Shown one piece after another: positions 1 through 5,017 of a stretch of 5,017 nucleotides of DNA; position 1 is the stretch's first letter, and each line of letters starts with the position of its first letter. The translations under genes and the position numbers were made by a program. The notes below the pieces were generated by a model. It was not told where the DNA came from. It made no database searches and was given only the letters and a program-made list of their open reading frames with translations. Origin of the DNA: a bacterium (GTDB taxonomy: Bacteria; Ratteibacteria; UBA8468; B48-G9; JAFGKM01); NCBI GenBank assembly GCA_029548585.1, contig JAKPNC010000234.1:1-5017 (forward strand), written 5' to 3'.

Positions 1-107
1 CCGGGCTTGATACGGAATCTTTCTTTAACGTTCTTTTGTATTGCCCTTCTCTCCCGGCGTCATCGTAAACGCTTTTAAAATCTCTCCCTCTGAAATCTGT
101 CTTTTTT
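1..107. other. Left-edge stretch without a supportable gene
   Basis: Two plus-strand frames are open from the window edge and stop at 66-68 and 76-78. One minus-strand frame is open across the stretch but has no usable start codon. None gives a recognisable protein. The stretch is pyrimidine-rich on the plus strand and ends in a run of eight T (102-109). It may be the tail of an upstream gene plus intergenic DNA; this cannot be decided from the window. Confidence 0.4.
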
Positions 108-136
108 TTGAACGATTAAGGAGGTAAAATTATAAT
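108..136 (+). promoter_or_regulatory. Sigma70-like promoter for the flavin oxidoreductase
   Basis: TTGAAC (108-113), a 17-base spacer and a perfect TATAAT (131-136) form a good housekeeping promoter. Transcription would begin near 143, leaving about 50 nt of leader before the GTG at 196. The -35 keeps the key TTGA. An AAGGAGGT sequence (118-125) lies inside the spacer, so it cannot serve as a ribosome binding site on transcripts from this promoter. Confidence 0.55.
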
Positions 137-181
137 GTTATACGCCTGTGAATGAAGGCCCTGGTTTTGGGGGAAGATAAG

Positions 182-187
182 AAGGAG
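182..187 (+). promoter_or_regulatory. Ribosome binding site for the GTG start at 196
   Basis: AAGGAG lies 8 bases upstream of GTG 196-198. No in-frame ATG gives the family's usual N-terminus, and the GTG start yields the expected first beta-strand of the flavin domain, so this site decides the start. Confidence 0.7.
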
Positions 188-195
188 CATAAACC

Positions 196-903
196 GTGAA
201 ACTATACAGGACGATATTATCCGAAAGGATACGGAGAACCTCTACCGTAGAAAGTTTCAGGCTGATCCCGGAAGAAAAGATATCTTTCATACCCGGCCAG
301 TTCACCCAGGTATTACTGGACCATGCCAACCCCGGCAACCATACGCTCAACAAGTACCTCTCTTTTTCCTCCGCCCCTGGCAGGGAATACGTTGAAGTAT
401 CCAAGAGGTTGACGGAGAGCGATTTTTCGGGCAGGCTCAAATCTCTCCGGCAGGGAGACGAAGTATGGATCAGCGGGCCCATGGGCAACTGTGTCCTGGA
501 CACCCGGCGGGAGAAGATAGCCTTTCTTGCAGGTGGAATAGGAATTACCCCTGTTATATCCATCCTCGAACATTTATCCGACATGAAACTGGAGAAGGAT
601 ATCGTCCTGCTCTACTCCAACCGGCTGGAAGAAGATGTCGCCTTCAAACCGGAGATAGACAGGTGGCGCATGGAAAATCTGCGGATGAAGGTCTTTTACA
701 TTTTTTCAAACTGCCAGCCCAGTGATCCTGATTGCTTTTACGGGTATATTAACGAAAGATTCATTTCAGAGAAGATCCCCGACGCCGGAGAAAGAACGGT
801 CTTCATCTTCGGGCCTCCTGAAATGGTGAAGACCATGTCCGATGCATGCCGATTGAATGTTCCAGGGGAAAACATAAAGACCGAAAGGTTTACAGGCTAT
901 TGA
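196..903 (+). CDS. FAD/NAD(P)-binding ferredoxin-reductase-like oxidoreductase
   Basis: A 235-residue protein of the ferredoxin-NADP reductase superfamily, cytoplasmic, with no signal peptide or membrane segment. It has two domains: an N-terminal flavin-binding barrel (about 1-100) and a C-terminal pyridine-nucleotide domain (about 105-235). Visible motifs are PGQF (33-36), the flavin-contact stretch KYLSFSSAP (53-61), SGPMGN (93-98), GGIGITP (113-119) for the nucleotide, FGPPEMV (205-211), and the end KTERFTGY with a terminal Tyr235 that could stack on the flavin ring as in plant-type FNR. The flavin motif has Lys53 and Leu55 where the classical R-x-Y-S pattern has Arg and Tyr. There is no plant-type 2Fe-2S domain and no dihydroorotate-dehydrogenase-type iron-sulfur tail. 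The family moves electrons between NAD(P)H and a protein or small acceptor; the partner cannot be told from the sequence. The gene has its own promoter, starts with GTG, and converges with the fusion gene downstream. Family assignment is firm; specific role unknown. Confidence 0.88.
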   Translation: MKLYRTILSERIRRTSTVESFRLIPEEKISFIPGQFTQVLLDHANPGNHTLNKYLSFSSAPGREYVEVSKRLTESDFSGRLKSLRQGDEVWISGPMGNCVLDTRREKIAFLAGGIGITPVISILEHLSDMKLEKDIVLLYSNRLEEDVAFKPEIDRWRMENLRMKVFYIFSNCQPSDPDCFYGYINERFISEKIPDAGERTVFIFGPPEMVKTMSDACRLNVPGENIKTERFTGY

Positions 904-908
904 TCTTA

Positions 909-946
909 CCCCTTGCCCAACGTGCAGGGGAGGATGATTCTCCCTT
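909..946. terminator. Possible weak hairpins in the convergent gap
   Basis: Two mutually exclusive stems lie between the converging genes: CCCCTTGC (909-916) with GCAGGGG (924-930), one bulge; and AGGGGAG (926-932) with CTCCCTT (940-946), including one G-T pair. Neither is followed directly by a good T-run on either strand; the nearest is TTTT at 957-960 on plus. They could end transcription from either side, but this is weak evidence. Confidence 0.25.
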
Positions 947-990
947 CAGTTGATCGTTTTCAACGCCCCGTGGCATCGTTAGCGCTCATA

Positions 991-3660
991 TCAATAAATG
1001 AGCCTGTGGAGCTTCCCGATCGACGATTCTATTTCCTTGCCGGTAAAGCAGTACCTGAGCTCCAGGAAATCCTTCCTGAAAGACCGGACATTCTCCCTGA
1101 CCGTATGCCCGCCTATGGCTACATCCCTGATAAACTGGGCTATTGTCCGGAAATCTTCCCTGCCCATACCGAACCTTGTCATCTCGGCAACCCCAAGCCT
1201 GAGCGAGCCGGCGGCCGTGAACCCTTCCCCTTCCGGTGTCGCCTGGTAATTGACTATGATATTGTTTTCTTCAAGCCTTCTTGCTATCTCTGGTCCCCTG
1301 CCGTACCCCACGTTTACGACTACCTGGTGAGTTTCCGTGTATGAAACCGTCGGGTCGCCCGCCACGTTCATGCCGGAGTCTTTCAATGCAAGGGCAAAGG
1401 CCTTCGCGTTTGCCAGCACGTTCTTCTGGTACTCTTCCTTGAAATAATTCATCTCGTAGGACGCCATCAGAAGCCCAAGCATCGTCCCCAGGTGGTGGTT
1501 GCTCAGGTGTCCCGGGAAAGCCCTTCTCCTGACAGCCTTCCAGAGCTTGTGAAGCCCATCCTTTTCCCTGTGATCGGTTGCGGCCATACCCCTCTGCGTG
1601 CCGAAAAAAGTCTTGTGTGTCGATCCGGTTACAATATCCGCACCATCCTTGAAAGGTTCCTGAAAAAGAGGGCCTGCAAGCCCGAGCACGTGGGCCATGT
1701 CGTACATGACAACGGTATCCAGAGAGTTCTGAAGAATGAAGGACTTTATCTCCTTCACGGGTTCAGGGTGAAGAACCATGCTCTTTCCGAATATTACGAG
1801 TTCAGGTTTATTCGAGGCTATGAGCTTTTTTGTCTCTTCCACGTCTATCATGTACATGTTGTCCTTCAGAACCGGAAACCCGATGATATTGGGCCGTTCC
1901 GTTACAGGGTCGCGCGCAACGAAATCGTGCAGTCCTCCCATTGACTGGGCGCTTATATGTCCTCCGTGAGCGACAAGGTTGTTCATCACGCACCTTATTC
2001 TCCTGGGCTCGGCCTTCCTGTCCAGCCTGTTGACATAATCAAGCACCGCGCTGAAGACGGTCATGTTCGCCATCTGGCCGCTTATCAGCCGGCTCTCAAC
2101 CTCCCTGCATCCGAGAAAGGCGGACAATTCTTTTTCAAGCAGTTCCTCCACTTCCTTGATAAAGTCGACTCCCTGGTAGTAGAAAACCTCGGTATTGTAA
2201 AAAGCCTTCATTCCCTTGTGCTCGGCGTACCTGAAAGCCGGATCCATTACCGATAAAAGCCTGGTTGCCGGAGACTGTGTCTGTTCCGAAGGGATAAGGT
2301 TTATGCATTCTCTCTGCCTCCATGACGTGTTTTCCATGGCCTTGGAGAGGAGAACTTCAGCCTTGCGCAGGTACTCTCGTTTATCGGCTTTTTTTGCCTC
2401 CGTCGCCCCGGGTTTGAGCTTCGGTGCAGAAGTCCTCAGTATGGGCCTTGCATAAGGGGATGCCTCGGATCTCAGGTGGAAAGGAACTATTATCCCCTTG
2501 ACCCTTTCTCCCCTTATTTCCACTTCAATCGTATCGTTTACCCTCATCCTGCTGTCAAGTATTGCCATGCCTATGGATCTCATGCCCTTGTCCAAAGTAG
2601 GCTTGCTGAGGATCCCTTCGCCCGTGAAATTGTAATACGGAACGGTTGTTCCGCTGGTCACGTATCCGGTCTGCTTTTCACCTGAGTAAACCTTGAATCC
2701 TGCCCTGGCAACGCCTCTTTCGGTGAGGGTTATGGGCATTATGATACTCGGCAGGCCGGAGATCAGGGAGTAATCCTTCTCCCTGATTTTCTTGAGCGCC
2801 TCGGACTGTTTCATGAGGGCCTGCCTTCCCACGAAGTTTCCCTTGAGGGGGTGGAAACTTACACCGAACCTTGAGAGAGGACAGGAGAAAACGGGTATCT
2901 CCCTGCCTTCGGGATCGTTTCCAAGCTCGTGGCCATAAAGAGGCAGTCCGGCCTCGAGCCTGAGGGTGTCCCGGGCTCCGAGCCCAATGGGAGAGGCTCC
3001 TTTTTCCATAAGGGCATCCCATGCTGCGCATGCCGATTCAGCAGGTATGAAGATCTCGCATCCGAGAGGTTCTCCCGTGTACCCGGTCCTGCTCACAAGA
3101 GCCTCCGAACCAAGTATAATCGCCTTGCCGAGGTTGTTCTTTGAAGGTTCCGGGATGCTTCCGCCTTCAACAATCTTTCTAAGGATACTCTCGGACATGG
3201 GCCCCTGGAGAGATATCATTGCAAGCTCTTCCGAGATGTCTTTCATCCCGGTATTTTCGAATTTCCCTGCCATTTCCTTCAGGTAATCGAGATCTTTCTT
3301 CCTGTTGCCGGCGTTTATAACCAGGATGTACTCGTTGTGGGAGAAACGGTAGAGGTAGGCATCGTCTATTGCCCCTCCATTTTCGTTGGCAATTATCGTG
3401 TATTGCGCCGTGCCGGGATATAGCGCGGCGGCATTGTTGGTAAGAACATGCTGAAGGAAGGGAAGGGCGTCCTTTCCGCTGAAAAGGATCCTGCCCATGT
3501 GTGAAACGTCGAAGATTCCCGCCTGGCTTCTTACAGCGAGGTGCTCCTTTATTATGCCTGTTGGATACTGCAAAGGCATCTCCCAGCCTCCGAAATTTAT
3601 CATCGTTGCCTTGAGATGCAAATGCTTTTCATAAAGAACCGTTCTGTTGGGTTTTTCCAT
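991..3660 (-). CDS. Aminomethyltransferase (GcvT)–serine hydroxymethyltransferase fusion
   Basis: An 889-residue cytoplasmic protein carrying two whole enzymes in one frame. Residues 1-~400 are glycine-cleavage T-protein: DVSHMG (51-56), GGAIDD (95-100) with the folate-site catalytic Asp, RTGYTGE (191-197), and GLGARDTLRLEAG (226-238), then the C-terminal barrel with VTSGT (334-338). T-protein turns aminomethyl-lipoyl-GcvH plus tetrahydrofolate into ammonia and methylene-tetrahydrofolate. A Lys/Pro/Ala-rich linker (~400-428) leads to an SHMT-like fold-type I PLP enzyme (~430-889): IPSEQ (456-460), RYAE (477-480), SGQMAN (527-532), AHGGH (564-568) whose His should stack on PLP, YDMAH (653-657) with Asp654, GSTHKT (679-684) with Schiff-base Lys683, and SLRLG (819-823) with the carboxylate-binding Arg821. 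This half matches normal SHMT length (~420) plus a short tail. SHMT interconverts serine and glycine through the same folate. Differences from typical bacterial SHMT (FFGTQRG after the lysine; AFYNT near 486-490) leave another PLP aldolase activity possible. No other gcv gene is nearby. Confidence 0.9.
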   Translation of the reverse strand: MEKPNRTVLYEKHLHLKATMINFGGWEMPLQYPTGIIKEHLAVRSQAGIFDVSHMGRILFSGKDALPFLQHVLTNNAAALYPGTAQYTIIANENGGAIDDAYLYRFSHNEYILVINAGNRKKDLDYLKEMAGKFENTGMKDISEELAMISLQGPMSESILRKIVEGGSIPEPSKNNLGKAIILGSEALVSRTGYTGEPLGCEIFIPAESACAAWDALMEKGASPIGLGARDTLRLEAGLPLYGHELGNDPEGREIPVFSCPLSRFGVSFHPLKGNFVGRQALMKQSEALKKIREKDYSLISGLPSIIMPITLTERGVARAGFKVYSGEKQTGYVTSGTTVPYYNFTGEGILSKPTLDKGMRSIGMAILDSRMRVNDTIEVEIRGERVKGIIVPFHLRSEASPYARPILRTSAPKLKPGATEAKKADKREYLRKAEVLLSKAMENTSWRQRECINLIPSEQTQSPATRLLSVMDPAFRYAEHKGMKAFYNTEVFYYQGVDFIKEVEELLEKELSAFLGCREVESRLISGQMANMTVFSAVLDYVNRLDRKAEPRRIRCVMNNLVAHGGHISAQSMGGLHDFVARDPVTERPNIIGFPVLKDNMYMIDVEETKKLIASNKPELVIFGKSMVLHPEPVKEIKSFILQNSLDTVVMYDMAHVLGLAGPLFQEPFKDGADIVTGSTHKTFFGTQRGMAATDHREKDGLHKLWKAVRRRAFPGHLSNHHLGTMLGLLMASYEMNYFKEEYQKNVLANAKAFALALKDSGMNVAGDPTVSYTETHQVVVNVGYGRGPEIARRLEENNIIVNYQATPEGEGFTAAGSLRLGVAEMTRFGMGREDFRTIAQFIRDVAIGGHTVRENVRSFRKDFLELRYCFTGKEIESSIGKLHRLIY

Positions 3661-3669
3661 CTGAAGAGA

Positions 3670-3676
3670 TCCTCCC
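3670..3676 (-). promoter_or_regulatory. Ribosome binding site of the fusion gene
   Basis: On the minus strand GGGAGGA lies 9 bases before the ATG at 3660-3658. It supports this start, which also puts the T-protein N-terminus (LYEKHLHLKA, residues 9-18) at its usual place. Confidence 0.75.
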
Positions 3677-3711
3677 AGTGTGGGTTAAAAAAAAGAATCC
3701 GGTAGCGCCAA

Positions 3712-3742
3712 CAAAAAAACAAACGCCGGCCATTTGCCCGGC
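3712..3742 (-). terminator. Leader hairpin with T-tract, possible attenuator
   Basis: On the minus strand a 5-bp GC stem, GCCGG (3742-3738) with CCGGC (3729-3725), is followed by GTTTGTTTTTTT (3723-3712 approx.). This has the form of an intrinsic terminator, though the stem is short. It begins about 5 nt after the predicted start of the fusion gene's transcript and about 65 nt before the start codon, so it would act as a leader attenuator or as a 5'-end stabilising hairpin. On the plus strand no T-run follows the stem. Confidence 0.4.
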
Positions 3743-3753
3743 ATCATTCCAAT

Positions 3754-3782
3754 ATTAAAACATCACTTGTGACGGATGTCAA
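3754..3782 (-). promoter_or_regulatory. Strong sigma70-like promoter of the fusion gene
   Basis: Reading the minus strand, a perfect TTGACA (3782-3777) is followed by a 17-base spacer and TTTAAT (3759-3754), five of six matches to the -10 consensus. Predicted start of transcription is near 3747, giving a leader of about 87 nt. It gives the fusion gene its own transcription unit, separate from the RND gene upstream. Confidence 0.7.
3763..3772. promoter_or_regulatory. Operator-like dyad in the promoter spacer
   Basis: TCAC-TT-GTGA is a perfect 10-base palindrome between the -35 and -10 of the fusion-gene promoter, with imperfect outer arms ACATC (3760-3764) and GATGT (3775-3779). A dyad here is well placed to bind a repressor. 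It is short enough to be chance, and no regulator is identified. Confidence 0.25.
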
Positions 3783-3847
3783 GCCTGAGAATTTATTTGA
3801 ATTCGACAAACATAAGAAAGGTGTTATATCTGTATATTCCCGCTTTT

Positions 3848-3872
3848 CACTCCCTGCTCACAGGGAAAGGGT
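3848..3872. repeat. Degenerate palindromic repeat copy
   Basis: TCCCTG (3851-3856) and CAGGGA (3861-3866) form a perfect 6-bp stem with a 4-nt loop, followed by AGGGTG. It resembles a diverged version of the pyrimidine/purine palindromes further right and is probably a decayed member of the same cluster. No T-run follows on either strand. Confidence 0.35.
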
Positions 3873-3880
3873 GCCTTCTC

Positions 3881-3958
3881 ATTTCTTCTTCCTCTCCTTT
3901 GGGGGAGAGGACATGTCCGTCCGCAGCTTTAGCGTAGGAGGATTGAGGTGAGGGGGTC
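3881..3958. repeat. REP-like palindromic repeat, copy 1
   Basis: The palindrome TCCTCTCC (3890-3897) / GGAGAGGA (3904-3911), with a 6-nt loop, lies in a 31-base block that recurs at 4001-4031 with two mismatches. After an unrelated insert (about 3912-3938) comes a block ending TGAGGTGAGGGGGTC (3944-3958) that recurs at 4034-4048 region with one extra G. Copy 1 thus looks like copy 2 with about 27 bases inserted between its two blocks. This GGGGGAGAGG…GGTGAGGGGG pattern is a commonly seen dispersed intergenic repeat in proteobacteria-like genomes. Confidence 0.7.
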
Positions 3959-3968
3959 ACACTCTTTT

Positions 3969-3993
3969 ACCCTCTACCCATAGGGGAGAGGGT
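3969..3993. repeat. REP-like palindrome, middle copy
   Basis: ACCCTCT (3969-3975) pairs with AGAGGGT (3987-3993), and an inner CCC/GGG can extend the stem across one mismatch. It is the same kind of C/T-rich to G/A-rich dyad as its two neighbours and sits between them, but lacks the TGAGGGTGAGGGGG tail. Confidence 0.6.
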
Positions 3994-4000
3994 CTCCTCT

Positions 4001-4048
4001 ATCTCTTCTTCCTCTCCTCTGGGGGAGAGGATTGAGGGTGAGGGGGTC
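4001..4048. repeat. REP-like palindromic repeat, copy 2 (most complete)
   Basis: The palindrome TCCTCTCC (4010-4017) / GGAGAGGA (4024-4031), with a 6-nt loop, runs directly into ATTGAGGGTGAGGGGGTC. This is the intact arrangement of the unit: pyrimidine arm, purine arm, then the G-rich tail. It is offset from copy 1 by exactly 120 bases in the shared 31-base block. Confidence 0.7.
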
Positions 4049-4052
4049 TTTC

Positions 4053-4124
4053 TGTCATATCATCCTAAAACATTTTTCTTCAGAATCTCAGCAGAAACCC
4101 TGTGCAATACATCTCAGGGTGACA
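4053..4124. repeat. Possible second repeat family bounded by TGTCA/TGACA
   Basis: A 72-base segment starts TGTCAT and ends CTCAGGGTGACA, with CAGAATCTCAG inside and an inner dyad ACCCTG (4097-4102) / CAGGGT (4115-4120). The ends are inverted copies of each other, and the wording resembles the TGTCATTCTGAG…AGAATCTCAGGGTGACA type repeat seen between genes in many environmental bacterial genomes. This copy is degenerate, so the assignment is tentative. Confidence 0.35.
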
Positions 4125-4191
4125 ACAAAACCGGTATTTGAACCTTTTAGCGGTTCTCTCCTGATTCTAAACGGGGTTCAGGAAAAAGGAT

Positions 4192-5017
4192 TTAGACCTT
4201 CCTCTTTTTTCTCCCCACAATCCTTTCTTCGAATATTGTATAGAGAACAGGAACAAACACCAGAGTGAAGATAAAACTTACCGTCAGACCCCCGAGTATC
4301 GAGAATCCAAGAGGAACCCACATTTCAGAACCTTCACCCGTTGATAACGCCAGGGGAATGAGCCCGAAAACCGTGGTCAGCGTGGTCATCAGTACCGGCC
4401 TGAGTCTCAGTTTTCCGGCTTCCACAACCGCCTTGTGAAGTTCCAAACCTTCTTCCCTGAGCTGTTTTACAAATGTAATCAGCACTATGCCCGTCTCAAC
4501 TCCAATTCCCACAACCATGATGAGACCGATGAATGAGAAAATGGAAAGAGGATTCCCTGAAAGGGCAAGCGCCCACATAACGCCTATAAGGGAAAAAGGT
4601 ATGGCGAACATTATTACGAAAGGGTCAATCAGTGATTCGAACTGGCTTGCCATGATCATGAATACCAGTATTATTCCCAGTATAAGGGCAAGGGTCAACT
4701 GTTTGAAGCTCTTCTGCTGTTCCTCAAATTCTCCTCCGAAATAAAGGGAGAACCCCGGGGGGAGCTCCATGTTTGCAAGTTTTGCCTTTGCTTCGGCCAC
4801 GATGCTTCCAAGGTCCCTGCCGTAAATCTCTCCCTCTATCTTTACAACCCTTTCCCTCCCTTTCCTTTCTATTTCGAGAGGTCCCGCCGCTTTCTCTATG
4901 CTGGCAACCTGTGAGAGCGTTATGTGCTGCCCCGATGGGAGGGGAATGAGCAGGTTCGAGATATTCTCAATTTTTTCCCTGTCTTCTTTCCTGAGTTTCA
5001 CCTCGACGTCGTATTCT
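4192..5017 (-). CDS. RND-family efflux transporter, inner-membrane subunit, C-terminal part
   Basis: The gene runs off the right edge: the frame stays open through 5016 as EYDVE before the GTG at 5001, which is internal. About 274 residues of a protein normally around 1,000-1,050 long are present. Numbering from the first whole codon, residues 1-~95 are the end of the periplasmic pore and docking region. Then come FGGEFEEQQKSF (93-104), the typical lead-in to the second membrane bundle, and five membrane helices near 106-124, 131-153, 158-182, 205-226 and 236-261, ending in a basic tail (GRKKRKV). RND pumps use the proton gradient to export drugs, solvents or metals with a membrane-fusion protein and an outer-membrane channel. 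ASQFESLIDPFVIMFAIPFS (123-142) fits the multidrug (HAE1) type, yet GVETGIVLI (172-180) has a Glu where AcrB has the proton-relay Lys940, more like metal exporters. Substrate is unknown. It is the last gene of its unit; a repeat-rich gap follows. Confidence 0.9.
   Translation of the reverse strand, partial: EYDVEVKLRKEDREKIENISNLLIPLPSGQHITLSQVASIEKAAGPLEIERKGRERVVKIEGEIYGRDLGSIVAEAKAKLANMELPPGFSLYFGGEFEEQQKSFKQLTLALILGIILVFMIMASQFESLIDPFVIMFAIPFSLIGVMWALALSGNPLSIFSFIGLIMVVGIGVETGIVLITFVKQLREEGLELHKAVVEAGKLRLRPVLMTTLTTVFGLIPLALSTGEGSEMWVPLGFSILGGLTVSFIFTLVFVPVLYTIFEERIVGRKKRKV

Larger units (their letters stand above)
3661..4191. other. 531-base gene-free regulatory and repeat region
   Basis: This gap separates the end of the RND transporter gene from the start of the fusion gene, both on the minus strand. 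It contains, in the direction of transcription, a possible TGTCA/TGACA-bounded repeat, a cluster of GC-rich palindromic repeats, a promoter, a hairpin with T-tract and a ribosome binding site. No convincing terminator for the RND gene was found. Short plus-strand open frames here (3769-3951, 4032-4268) overlap repeats or the neighbouring gene and resemble nothing known. The glycine riboswitch often found before gcvT was looked for by eye and not recognised. Confidence 0.6.

Noticed and set aside
138..584. Minus-strand open frame of 148 codons
   Set aside because: It is antisense to the flavin oxidoreductase, with no recognisable protein features.
913..1344. Plus-strand open frame of 143 codons after the oxidoreductase
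   Set aside because: It lies almost wholly opposite the 3' end of the SHMT domain, which has clear family motifs; its own translation resembles nothing and has no ribosome binding site of note.
1492..1944. Plus-strand open frame of 150 codons
   Set aside because: It is antisense to the well-conserved SHMT core (YDMAH, STHKT) and is explained as a shadow of that gene.
3661..3850. Glycine riboswitch before the gcvT-containing gene
   Set aside because: Expected by analogy, but no paired aptamer cores were recognised and the predicted leader of about 87 nt is taken up by the hairpin and T-tracts. An isolated TCTCAGG-like string at 3784-3790 (minus) lies upstream of the -35, so it would not be transcribed from this promoter.
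3769..3951. Plus-strand open frame of 60 codons upstream of and divergent from the fusion gene
   Set aside because: It begins inside the fusion's promoter, runs through the palindromic repeats, and has low-complexity sequence without family features.
3848..4048. CRISPR array
   Set aside because: There are only two to four imperfect palindromic copies with uneven spacing and a shared tail; this fits REP-like repeats, not regularly spaced repeats with unique spacers.
4032..4268. Plus-strand open frame of 78 codons
   Set aside because: It starts in the repeat tail, crosses the second repeat, and overlaps the 3' end of the RND gene; no plausible product.
4192..5001. Treating GTG at 5001 as the RND protein's true start
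   Set aside because: The frame stays open to the window edge with RND-like residues, and the family is about four times longer; the gene is truncated by the window.

Overview
This 5 kb window looks like chromosomal DNA from a mesophilic, probably anaerobic or autotrophic bacterium of the Desulfobacterota / Nitrospirota type. That placement is inferred from general resemblance of the proteins (a GcvT–SHMT fusion, a small stand-alone flavin reductase and an RND pump), the moderate GC content and the GC-rich palindromic intergenic repeats. No marker gene fixes the taxonomy.

Layout from left to right. Positions 1-107 hold no supportable gene. A sigma70-like promoter (108-136) precedes a 235-residue FAD/NAD(P)-binding oxidoreductase on the plus strand (196-903, GTG start). 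After an 87-base convergent gap comes a large minus-strand gene (3660 down to 991) encoding an 889-residue fusion. Its first ~400 residues are a glycine-cleavage T-protein (aminomethyltransferase) and its last ~450 are a serine hydroxymethyltransferase-like PLP enzyme. Upstream of the fusion is a 531-base gene-free stretch (3661-4191). It carries a near-consensus promoter with an operator-like dyad in its spacer, a hairpin plus T-tract just downstream of the predicted transcription start, and a cluster of dispersed palindromic repeats. The right end (5017 down to 4192) is the C-terminal quarter of an RND-family efflux transporter whose N-terminal part lies outside the window.

The biochemical centre is the fusion. 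T-protein releases ammonia and 5,10-methylene-tetrahydrofolate from the aminomethyl group carried on GcvH. SHMT uses the same methylene-tetrahydrofolate with a second glycine to make serine. One polypeptide therefore joins two consecutive folate-dependent steps of glycine–serine interconversion. GcvH, GcvPA/PB and Lpd are not in this window, so the rest of the system must be elsewhere. The flavin reductase and RND pump appear to be independent neighbours: one is convergent to the fusion gene, and the other is separated from it by the repeat-filled gap and the fusion's own promoter.
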